A DNA stretch of 64,000 nucleotides, taken from BOG-908 sp965198915 (GTDB lineage Bacteria > Pseudomonadota > Alphaproteobacteria > Acetobacterales > Acetobacteraceae). Below the pieces are notes generated by a model. It worked only from the letters and a program-made list of their open reading frames with translations. It was not told the origin of the DNA and did not search any database. Position numbers and translations under genes: made by a program. Location of the stretch: contig CBDAQC010000004.1 of the NCBI GenBank assembly GCA_965198915.1, positions 62,001 through 126,000 of the forward strand, in the 5' to 3' direction. This document shows positions 34,546-41,788 of the stretch, one piece after another (position 1 is the first letter of the stretch; every line of letters begins with the position of its first letter).

Positions 34546-35553
34546 ATGGACTACATTATCGGCCAGAAGCCGGCTGCCCAAGCCCGCCCCGCCAGGCCAC
34601 AAGCCACGGCCGCGGGCCTGCCGCACCATCCCGCCGGACCAGCCGCCACACCGGCCGCTTCCGGCGACATGATCGTCGACGGCGACCAGCGCACCTTCAT
34701 GGCCGACGTCATCGAAGCCTCGCGCACAACCCCCGTCCTCGTGGATTTCTGGGCCACCTGGTGCGGCCCCTGCAAGCAGCTCACCCCCGCGCTGGAGCGC
34801 GTCACGCTCGCCGCCGGCGGCCGCCTCAAGCTCGTCAAGATCGACATCGACAAGAACAAGGCGCTGGTCGCCCAGCTCAGCCAGCTCGGCCTGCCGCTGC
34901 AGTCGGTGCCCACCGTGGCCGCCTTCTGGCAGGGGCAGATCGCCGACATCTTCCAGGGCGCGCTGCCGGAATCCGAGATCAAGCGCTTTGCCGAGGCGCT
35001 GCTCAAGCTCGCTGGCGGTTCCATGCCGCAGGCGGACCTCCTGGCCGAGGCGCGCGCGGCCCTGGAGGCCGGCCAGCCGGATGCGGCCGCCGACGGCTTC
35101 TCCGCCCTGCTGAACGAGGATCCGGAAAACGCCGACGCCTGGGGCGGCCTGATACGCGCGCTGCTGGCCCTTGGCGACGAAGACCAGGCGGCCGAGGCGC
35201 TGGCCCAGGTGCCGCCCAAGCTGACCGACCACGCAGAGGTCGCCGGCGCCCGCGCCGCAGTGGCACTGGCCGCAGAGGGCCGGGCGGCCGCCGGCCAGGT
35301 GGGCGCGTTCGCGGGCCGCGTGGCCGCCGACCCTGCCGACCACGAAGCCCGCTACGAGCTGGCCACCGCGCTCAACGCCGCAGGCAACCGCATGGAGGCG
35401 GCCGAGGCGCTGCTGGAGATCGTGCGCCGCGACAGGACCTGGCGGGAGGATGCCGCGCGACAGCAGCTGCTGAAGTTCTTCGAGGCCTGGGGTTTCGCCG
35501 ACCCCGCCACCATGGCGGCGCGGCGAAAATTGTCCGCCCTCCTGTTCAGCTAA
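34546..35553 (+). CDS. Thioredoxin-domain protein with TPR tail (CnoX/YbbN-like)
   Basis: 335 residues. After a 45-residue Pro/Ala-rich lead, a thioredoxin domain (VIEASRTTPVLVDFWATWCGPCKQLTPAL) has the active-site WCGPC and the cis-Pro region VPTVAAFWQG. The C-terminal half holds TPR-like helices (ARAALEAGQPDAAADGFSALLNEDPENADAWGGLIRALLALGDEDQAAEAL). This layout is the CnoX/YbbN redox chaperone that protects proteins under oxidative stress. The WCGPC form, unlike E. coli SxxC, is the usual alphaproteobacterial type. The stop is 5 bp before the LON-domain gene. Confidence 0.9.
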   Translation: MDYIIGQKPAAQARPARPQATAAGLPHHPAGPAATPAASGDMIVDGDQRTFMADVIEASRTTPVLVDFWATWCGPCKQLTPALERVTLAAGGRLKLVKIDIDKNKALVAQLSQLGLPLQSVPTVAAFWQGQIADIFQGALPESEIKRFAEALLKLAGGSMPQADLLAEARAALEAGQPDAAADGFSALLNEDPENADAWGGLIRALLALGDEDQAAEALAQVPPKLTDHAEVAGARAAVALAAEGRAAAGQVGAFAGRVAADPADHEARYELATALNAAGNRMEAAEALLEIVRRDRTWREDAARQQLLKFFEAWGFADPATMAARRKLSALLFS

Positions 35554-35558
35554 GGGCC

Positions 35559-36221
35559 ATGATGAGCTTGCTCCGTCCGACCCAGGCTGACCTGCCGTCG
35601 GAGTTCCCGATCTTCCCGCTGCCCGGGGCGCTGCTCCTGCCGCACGGGCGATTGCCGCTGAACGTGTTCGAGCCGCGCTACCTGGCCCTGGTCGATGACA
35701 GCCTGGCGCAAAGCCGCATGTTCGGCATGATCCAGCCCAACGTGCACGCCCCGCGCGCGCCCAACGGCCCCAGCCTGTATCAGATCGGCTGCCTGGGCCG
35801 GCTGTCGCAGTTCGCCGAGACGGAGGACGGCCGCTACCTCATCACGCTGACCGGCGTCAGCCGCTTCCGGGTGGTCGACGAGCTGCCGGTGCGCCACGGC
35901 TACCGCCGCATCACCGCCGAGTTCGTCCAGTTCCCCGCCGACCTCTCGCCCGCCGGCAGCGCCATAGGCGTGCGGCGCGGCGAGCTGCTGGACGCGCTGC
36001 GGCCGTTCTTCACCCTGCACGGCATAGACGCGAACTGGGACGCCATCGAGCGTATGCCGGAGGCGACCCTGGTGACCACGCTCGCCATGCTCTGCCCGTT
36101 CGAGGATGCGGAGAAGCAGGCGCTGCTGGAGGCCCCCACGGATGCCGACCGCGCGGCCGACCTGCTGGCGCTGCTGCGCATGTCGGTGCATGAGGGTGAC
36201 CCGGATTCCCGGCCGAGCTGA
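35559..36221 (+). CDS. LON peptidase substrate-binding-domain protein
   Basis: 220 residues matching the stand-alone Lon N-terminal domain: FPIFPLPGALLLPHGRLPLNVFEPRYLALVDD, GCLGRLSQFAETEDGRYLITLTGVSRFRV. There is no ATPase or protease part. The biochemical role is unsettled. The ATG at 35559 is 5 bp after the upstream stop, and a Trm112-like gene follows, an arrangement common in alphaproteobacteria. Confidence 0.9.
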   Translation: MMSLLRPTQADLPSEFPIFPLPGALLLPHGRLPLNVFEPRYLALVDDSLAQSRMFGMIQPNVHAPRAPNGPSLYQIGCLGRLSQFAETEDGRYLITLTGVSRFRVVDELPVRHGYRRITAEFVQFPADLSPAGSAIGVRRGELLDALRPFFTLHGIDANWDAIERMPEATLVTTLAMLCPFEDAEKQALLEAPTDADRAADLLALLRMSVHEGDPDSRPS

Positions 36222-36234
36222 CAGGAGAGCCGTT

Positions 36235-36414
36235 TTGGACGCCGCACCGCTGGACCCGCGCCTGCTGGAAATACTCGTCTGCCCGGTGACCAAAGGGCCG
36301 CTGGAGTATGACCGCGCGGCCGGCGAGCTGATCAGCCGCAGCGCTGGGCTGGCTTACCCGATACGCGACGGCATTCCGGTGATGCTGCCGGACGAGGCCA
36401 GGCAAGTGGAGTAA
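36235..36414 (+). CDS. Trm112/UPF0434 family small protein
   Basis: 59 residues: LLEILVCPVTKGPLEYDR, SRSAGLAYPIRDGIPVMLPDEAR is the whole UPF0434/Trm112-like fold. Only one Cys is retained, as in many bacterial members. The start is TTG 36235 behind an AGGAGA ribosome site 7 bp upstream. It is probably the last gene of the trx - LON - Trm112 operon; the palindromic element begins at its stop codon. Confidence 0.88.
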   Translation: MDAAPLDPRLLEILVCPVTKGPLEYDRAAGELISRSAGLAYPIRDGIPVMLPDEARQVE

Positions 36415-36536
36415 GCAAGGCCTTCTTTTTTGCAAAAAAGAAGCAAAAAACTTTTGCTCCCTGTCGGCGGGTGCTGATACAGCCGCCGACAGGGAGCAAA
36501 AGTTTTTTGGTCCTTTTTTCCAAAAAAGGACTGCTT
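36413..36536. repeat. Composite palindromic element, near-perfect long hairpin
   Basis: The left arm is CTTC/GAAG class (36413-36457). The right arm is GTCC/GGAC class (to 36536). Between them 27 bp at 36444-36470 pair perfectly with 36483-36509 across a 12-nt loop. It runs from the Trm112 stop to 7 bp before the OPT transporter start. This is the tidiest copy in the window. Confidence 0.85.
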
Positions 36537-36542
36537 TCTTCC

Positions 36543-38510
36543 TTGCGTGAACTGACCGCACGCGGCCTGATCCTTGGCGCCCTGATCACCGTCGTTTTCA
36601 CCGCCGCCAACGTCTATCTAGGCCTGAAGGTCGGCCTCACCTTCGCCAGCTCCATACCCGCGGCCGTCATCTCCATGGCGGTGCTGCGCGCGCTGGGCGG
36701 CGGCAACATCCTGGAAAACAACATGGTGCAGACGCAGGCCTCGGCCGCGGGCACCCTGTCGTCCGTCATCTTCGTCATGCCCGCGCTGGTCATCGTGGGC
36801 CACTGGCACGGCTTCCCGTTCTGGCAGAGTGCGGGCGTGTGTGCGGCCGGCGGCGTGATGGGCGTGTTGTTCACCATACCGCTGCGACGCGCCATGGTGG
36901 TCAACTCCACGCTGCCCTACCCGGAGGGCGTGGCCGCGGCCGAGATATTGCGCGTGGGCCACGGCCAGACGGCGCCGGGCGAGCCGGGCGCGTCCGACAT
37001 CGCGGCCGGCGGCATCGTGGCGGCCGTGGTCAGTTTCGCCACCAGTGGCCTGCACGTGCTGGGTGAGGGCATCAGCCAGTGGGCCGTGCTGGGCCATGCG
37101 GCGTTCCGGCTGTCCACCGGGTTTTCCCTGGCGCTGCTGGGCGCCGGCTACCTGGTGGGCATCGCCGGCGGGCTGGCCATGCTGCTGGGCGCGGTGCTCG
37201 CCTGGGGCGTGGCGGTTCCCGTGCTGACCGCCCTGCATCCCGCCCCCACGGGCACCGCGCTGATCGGCTACGCCACGGGCCTGTGGTCGCACCAGGTGCG
37301 CTTCATGGGCGCTGGCCTGATCGGCGTCGCCGCCATCTGGTCGCTGGCCGGGCTGCTGGGCCCCACCATCGCCGGCGTGCGCGACAGCCTGCGCGCCAGC
37401 CGCGCGGCACCGGGTGTCGCCGGCGCGCCGGATGCCGACCGCGATATGGCGCCGCGCTGGATCGGCCTCACCTTCGCCGGCGCCCTGCTCGCCATGGCCA
37501 TCACGTTCGCGGCCTTCCTGCACGGCGCCGGCCCGGCGCAGGCGTTCGGCATCTGGGGCCTGGTGGCGTTCGGCTGCGCCTTCAGCGTGGTGTTCGGCTT
37601 CGCGGTGGCGGCCGCGTGCGGCTACATGGCCGGCCTGGTCGGCAGCTCCAGCTCGCCTATCTCCGGCATCGCCATCATCGCCACCATCCTGACCTCACTG
37701 CTGCTGCTCGCCATCCTGCAGAGCGGCGGCATGCTGGCCAGCGCGGACGGCCGCCAGGCCGCCATCGCGTTCACCCTGTTCGTGGTCTCCGTGGTGCTGG
37801 CCACCGCCACCGTCAGCAACGACAACCTGCAGGATCTGAAAACCGGCTACCTGCTCGGCGCCACGCCCTGGCGGCAGCAGGCCGTGCTGGTGGTGGGCTG
37901 CGTGGTGGGCGCCCTGGTGATACCGCCGGTGCTGGACCTGCTCTACCACGCCTACGGCTTCCCCGGCGCCATGCCGGATGCCGGCATGGACCCGAACCAG
38001 ACGCTGGCCGCCCCGCAGGCCACGCTGATGGCGGCGATCGCGCGCGGCATATTCGGCGGCACGCTGGACTGGACGTCGATCGGCATCGGTATCGCGGCCG
38101 GGCTGGTGCTGATAGCGCTCGATTTCGGCCTCAAGCGCACGGGGCGCGCCGGCATCCCCGTGCTGGCCGTGGGCATCGGGCTGTATCTGCCGCCCACCGT
38201 GGGCGTCACGCTGGCCATCGGCGCCATCATGGGCTGGGTGGTGGACCGGCGGCTGCGCGGACGCGCGGACGGCGACACGGCGCGGCGCCGCGGCGTGCTG
38301 ATCGCCAGCGGCTTCATCGTGGGCGAGAGCCTGGTGGGCGTGGCCATGGCCGCGGTGATCGGCGCGTCCGGCAGCCAGTCGCCTTTGGCGGTGGTGGGTG
38401 CGTCGTTCGAGGGTGCAGCGGGGTGGCTGGGGCTTGCGGTGTTCGCGTGCGTGTGGGCGGCGTTCGCGTGGGTGGTCGGGGGGGAGCGGAAGGGGCGTGT
38501 TACCCTTTAA
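36543..38510 (+). CDS. OPT-family oligopeptide/metal transporter
   Basis: 655 residues from TTG 36543 (LRELTARGLILGALITVVFTAANVYLGLKVGLTFASSIP), which fits family N-termini. The longer frame would begin inside the repeat. About 14-16 membrane helices; OPT signatures include NNMVQTQASAAGTLSS and VGSSSSPISGIAIIATI. Members take up small peptides or metal-siderophore complexes. The AAGGAC in the repeat may serve as ribosome site. It is a single-gene unit enclosed by repeats. Confidence 0.9.
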   Translation: MRELTARGLILGALITVVFTAANVYLGLKVGLTFASSIPAAVISMAVLRALGGGNILENNMVQTQASAAGTLSSVIFVMPALVIVGHWHGFPFWQSAGVCAAGGVMGVLFTIPLRRAMVVNSTLPYPEGVAAAEILRVGHGQTAPGEPGASDIAAGGIVAAVVSFATSGLHVLGEGISQWAVLGHAAFRLSTGFSLALLGAGYLVGIAGGLAMLLGAVLAWGVAVPVLTALHPAPTGTALIGYATGLWSHQVRFMGAGLIGVAAIWSLAGLLGPTIAGVRDSLRASRAAPGVAGAPDADRDMAPRWIGLTFAGALLAMAITFAAFLHGAGPAQAFGIWGLVAFGCAFSVVFGFAVAAACGYMAGLVGSSSSPISGIAIIATILTSLLLLAILQSGGMLASADGRQAAIAFTLFVVSVVLATATVSNDNLQDLKTGYLLGATPWRQQAVLVVGCVVGALVIPPVLDLLYHAYGFPGAMPDAGMDPNQTLAAPQATLMAAIARGIFGGTLDWTSIGIGIAAGLVLIALDFGLKRTGRAGIPVLAVGIGLYLPPTVGVTLAIGAIMGWVVDRRLRGRADGDTARRRGVLIASGFIVGESLVGVAMAAVIGASGSQSPLAVVGASFEGAAGWLGLAVFACVWAAFAWVVGGERKGRVTL

Positions 38511-38547
38511 CGGGGGTGGTCGCTTCCGTAAGGCAAGGAAGGATATT

Positions 38548-38844
38548 CACCACCAAGTGCACCAAGAACACCAAGAGGCCTTTTGTAATAAACAGAGGTC
38601 TGGACGTTGACTCATTACAAAAGCAAGCAGTCCTTTTTTTAAAAAAGGACCAAAAGATTTTTGTCTCTCCGCATTTGCGGCGTGCGGGTGTTTCTGGAGA
38701 AATACGCAACCTGAAAATGCGGGGAAGTAAAAGTTTTTTGCTTCTTTTTTTCAAAAAAGAAGGCCTGCTTGTCTTCTGCAACGGCGACGGGCCATTCAGC
38801 AGCCGCATTTCCTTCTTGGTGCTCTTGGTGCGCTTGGTGGTGAA
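38548..38844. repeat. Paired CACCAAG inverted repeats enclosing a palindromic element
   Basis: The left arm 38548-38578 (CACCAAGTG, CACCAAGAA, CACCAAGAG) and the right arm 38811-38844 (CTTGGTGCT, CTTGGTGCG, CTTGGTGGT) are complementary. The loop contains a whole composite element (38621-38770). The interval 38511-38893 holds no gene. Confidence 0.75.
38621..38770. repeat. Composite palindromic element, GTCC left arm and CTTC right arm
   Basis: Left arm 38621-38665 with AGTCC-T7-A6-GGACC; right arm 38727-38770 with the GAAGGCC ending. The two arms belong to different stem classes but each still pairs within itself. The core CCGCATTTGCGG ... AAATGCGGGG is shared with the copies at 1745 and 40021. 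Confidence 0.8.
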
Positions 38845-38893
38845 TTTTCTCGCCTAGGAAACCGATGCGGCTGTTCTTGCCAGTGGCGCTGCG

Positions 38894-39648
38894 TCACGTC
38901 TCGAACGCCACATCCCGCTGCCGACCCACCAGCGACTCCCCCCCGTCCAGCACGATGATCTGCCCGTTCAGGCAAGGCGTCGCCAGGATGAACCGGCACG
39001 CCGCCACCAGCTCCTCCGGCGTGCTGCTGCGACCCAGCGGCGGCGCCGACCACGCGCGCTTGAAGCCCGCCTGTGTCTGCTTGCCGCTGAGCAGCGTGAT
39101 GCCGGGCGCCACGCCGTTCACCCGTGACACCCGTGCAGGCCCCAGCGCCTGCGCCAGCAGGCGGGTGGCGCCGGCCAGGGCCACCTTGGCCACAGTGTAG
39201 CTGAAAAAGTCCGGGTTAAGCGCTGTCACCTTGTGGTCCAGCATGTTGATCACGCTGCCCGGCCGCCCGGCGCGCGCGGCGGCAAAGGCCTGTGCCAGGA
39301 ACACCGGCGCCTCCAGGTTCGGGCCCAGATGAGCGTCCCAGGAGGCGGCGTCCATCGTCTCCAGCGCTGTCGTAACGGAAGCTGCTGGCGTTGTTGATCA
39401 GCGCGTCCAGCGTGACCGGCAGGCGGCGATCAGCCCGGCCACCGCGTCCCGGTGGGCGAGGTCCGCCTGCACCACGCTGGCAGCGTTCCGCCCGCCGCTG
39501 TGATACACGCGCGCCGCCAGCGCCTGCGGCCTCGTTTGCGCGAGGCGTTGCAGTGGATGACGACATGCCACCCATCCGCGGCCAGGCCCTGGCTGATGGC
39601 CGCCCCTATCCGCCTGCGCGCCGCCGGTGACGAGCGACGCGCCTCACG
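38894..39648 (-). pseudogene. Pteridine-reductase-like SDR, several frameshifts
   Basis: About 250 residues when pieced together. SLVTGGAQRIGAAISQGLAADGW, VVQADLAHRDAVAGLIA, LDALINNASSFRYD, YTVAKVALAGATRLLAQAL (YxxxK) and GQIIVLDGGESL are the SDR landmarks, and the adjacent folB suggests a FolM-like dihydropteridine/dihydrofolate reductase. At least six single-base changes, mostly extra bases, are needed. GTGA at about 39645-39648 would couple its start to the folB stop. Its intact motifs argue for sequence errors over decay. Confidence 0.65.
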
Positions 39649-40014
39649 CGGGGCGCAGGCGATAGAACTCGATGCCCGCCGCAGCCGCCTCGTTGAAAAT
39701 GTCCGGCTTCACCACGCTCACCCGGCAGGCCTCCACCAGCGGATTGGCGAAGCACACCGCCACGATCTCTTCCGCCAGCGTCTCCAGCAACTCCGTATGC
39801 GGCCGGGCCAGGCCAGGCGCGTATGGCGGCGCGGATCGGGTCGTAATCCAGGAACACCGCTGCCGTGCGCGAACATCTCCACGTTGACCACCAGCCTGGT
39901 CGGCCGCTGCGGATGGCGTTCCCACGGATGCAGCCCGATCATGCGCCTCGGTTTGCACATCCCTCAGCATGGCGCGGACGTAGCTCGCTTTTCGCGTCCC
40001 AGAAGATCTTGCAT
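39644..40014 (-). pseudogene. folB: Dihydroneopterin aldolase, several frameshifts
   Basis: Folate-pathway aldolase of about 120 residues when corrected. MIGLHPWERHPQRPTRLVVNVEMFA, VFLDYDPIRAAIRAW, HTELLETLAEEIVAVCF and VSVVKPDIFNEAAAAGIEFYRLRP are the FolB landmarks. Extra bases near 39820, 39860 and 39943, plus more close to the start, break the frame. The start is ATG 40014, just after a palindromic arm. As FolB is normally needed for folate synthesis, errors in the sequence are likely. Confidence 0.7.
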
Positions 40015-40020
40015 GGAAGG

Positions 40021-40157
40021 AAGCAAGGCCTTCTTTTTTGAAAAAAAGAAGCAAAAAACTTTTGCTTCCCCGACGCTGTGACGCCCACCGCATCAGGAGG
40101 CACACGACTGGTGTAGATGCGGGGTAGCAAAAGTTTTTAGGTTTTTTTGTTTGTCCC
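40021..40157. repeat. Composite palindromic element with degraded right arm
   Basis: Left arm 40021-40066 (CTTC/GAAG) and core (CCGACGCTGTGACGC ... GATGCGGGG). The right arm from 40125 has lost its stem (TTTTTAGGTTTTTTTG). It lies directly upstream of folB. Confidence 0.7.
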
Positions 40158-40217
40158 TGCCCGGTCGGCTCACGTCCGCGCTCATGGACACTCATCCGCA
40201 TAGCCAGACACAGCTTT

Positions 40218-40314
40218 TAACACCAAGGACGCAAAGAGCACGAAGAAGAAATACCGCCCGCATCGGAGCGCTTTCTTCTTCGTGCTCTTCGTGTTCTTCG
40301 TGGCCTTGGTGTTA
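40218..40314. repeat. Paired CACCAAG/CACGAAG inverted repeats
   Basis: The left arm 40218-40251 (AACACCAAGG, AGAGCACGAAGAAGAAA) pairs with the right arm 40272-40314 (TTTCTTCTTCGTGCTCTT, CCTTGGTGTT) over a loop of about 20 nt, the tightest hairpin of this family here. No gene lies between 40158 and 40416. Confidence 0.8.
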
Positions 40315-40416
40315 AATGCCCGGTTCAGCGACGCAGCCATCGGCGAATCCTGACGAGCCTATGGCAAAGACCTGGACAGTCACCTTTCATCTAAAAAGAG
40401 CTGCCTTGCCTAAAGG

Positions 40417-40909
40417 TTAGCCTGCTCCTCGAAGCGTCAGATCCTGGCCAGGCTTGAAATACAGCTCGGCGCATTCCTTGGCCATGAAGCCGCCTTCGAT
40501 GCTGATGTCCTTGCGATAGGCGTCGCGTATGAAATCGTCAGTGTCGAAATGCCTGATCCTCGAAATACATTTCGTGCACGTCGTCCCGCCCGGCGCCGTA
40601 CACGATTCGGCCGATCTTGGCCCAGATCGAGGCCATCGTACACATGCCGCAGGGCTGCAGCGTGCTGTACAGCGTGGCGCCGCGCAGCTCCCAAGTTCTC
40701 GATGGCCGCTCCCGGCCCGGCGCATGGCCACCACCTCGCCATGCGCGGTCGGGTCGTGCTGGCCCTCGGTCTCGTTATGGCCCTCGCCGATGATGCGGCC
40801 GTCGAGCACGATCACGCAGCCGATCGGGGAGCCGCCAGGTGTCTCCAGTCCCTTCGCGGGCCAGGGCGATGGCGCGGCGCATGAAAGTCTCGTCGGTATG
40901 GTCGGTCAT
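40417..40909 (-). pseudogene. Nucleoside/cytosine deaminase family protein, four frameshifts
   Basis: Removing four single bases gives 162 residues of a zinc-dependent cytidine-deaminase-fold enzyme. MTDHTDETFMRRAIALAREG, then VIVLDGRIIGEGHNETEGQHDPTAHGEV with the zinc His and catalytic Glu, then the Cys pair in LQPCGMCTMASIW. The extra bases lie near 40853, 40718, 40700 and 40557. Cytosine-, guanine- or tRNA-adenosine-type deaminases share these motifs; the tail DAYRKDISIEGGFMAKECAELY favours the cytosine/guanine group. The clean repair by insertions only suggests sequencing error. Confidence 0.7.
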
Positions 40910-40972
40910 CTGGCGTCCTCTGTCGGTGTGCGGACGCGGATTTGGGTATGGCAGCCAGTTTGGCGAAGGCAA

Positions 40973-41002
40973 ACAAGGCCACGTGTTTTTGAAAAAACAC
41001 CG
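40973..41002. repeat. Degenerate palindromic arm, GTG/CAC stem class
   Basis: AAGGCCAC precedes GTGTTTTT-G-AAAAAACAC and CCAAAA. It is a small relative of the left arm whose stem tip has changed to GTG/CAC with pairing kept. Confidence 0.5.
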
Positions 41003-41051
41003 CCAAAACCCGGATTTCCGGCGGAGACGAGCCGCGGCGGCGGGGCGCGCC

Positions 41052-41666
41052 CTAGAAGCCGGTAAAGCCCACGGCCGGGTTGGGCTTGCCGCGATCGGTC
41101 GCGGCCACGTGCACGGGCGCCGCGTGCTGGGCGGCCACGCGCGTCACCTTGACCATGCCGTGAGCGGGCTTGCCGGTGGTGGCGGCCGTCTGCGCCGGCT
41201 TGCCGCTGCTGACCGCGCCGCGCAGCGAGAGCAGCAGGAAGGTGATGTCGTTGCGGCTGAGGTCGATCGCCGCGTCGGTCGGCGTCTGGCCCAGCACGTT
41301 ATGCGCGTCCAGCTGCGCGCCGCGGTTCACCGCGTCCTTGGCGGCGGCGAGGTCGCCGCGGTTGATGGCGTCGAACAAGGCTTCGTTGGGGCTCATCTCT
41401 GCCGCAACCTTGTCGGCCGGGATCACGGCGGCGTCCGCATCCGGCTGGGCGCCGGGGATGGCAGGCGGCGGCGGCACCGGCTTGTCGTCGGGCTTCCTGG
41501 AGGAATCGTCGTCCTGGCCATGGTTGCGGTTCGGCAGGCCTGAGCCGCCGCCGCCATAGCCACTGCCCGCGCCATAGCCGCCCGGACCGCCGACGGTCGG
41601 CCCGACCTGGGCGTAGGCAGGAAGAGCTGCGGCACAAAGGAGCAGGGCGAGGAGGTAGCGCTTCAT
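41052..41666 (-). CDS. Exported ankyrin-repeat-like protein
   Basis: 204 residues with a signal peptide (MKRYLLALLLCAAALPAYA), a Gly-rich then Pro-rich linker (GGPGGYGAGSGYGGGGSG, KPVPPPPAIPGA), and one and a half ankyrin-like repeats (NEALFDAINRGDLAAAKDAVNRGAQLDAHNVLGQTPTDAAIDLSR). The C-terminal tail is basic and low in complexity. It is probably periplasmic; the partner is unknown. Confidence 0.75.
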   Translation of the reverse strand: MKRYLLALLLCAAALPAYAQVGPTVGGPGGYGAGSGYGGGGSGLPNRNHGQDDDSSRKPDDKPVPPPPAIPGAQPDADAAVIPADKVAAEMSPNEALFDAINRGDLAAAKDAVNRGAQLDAHNVLGQTPTDAAIDLSRNDITFLLLSLRGAVSSGKPAQTAATTGKPAHGMVKVTRVAAQHAAPVHVAATDRGKPNPAVGFTGF

Positions 41667-41788
41667 GTCGTCTGCGTAGCACAGAAAAGTTGCAGAAGTT
41701 AAGACAAGGTTTTCGGAAACCGTCACCTGCGGCCACCCGCGCGCTTCAGCCCACCGCCGTGGCGCTGAGCAAAAGCCCTGCTGCTTGT

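Noticed and set aside
37079..38857. 592-residue reading frame overlapping the OPT gene
   Set aside because: Arg/Gly-rich GC-frame shadow of the transporter; it runs into the repeats and has no domain.
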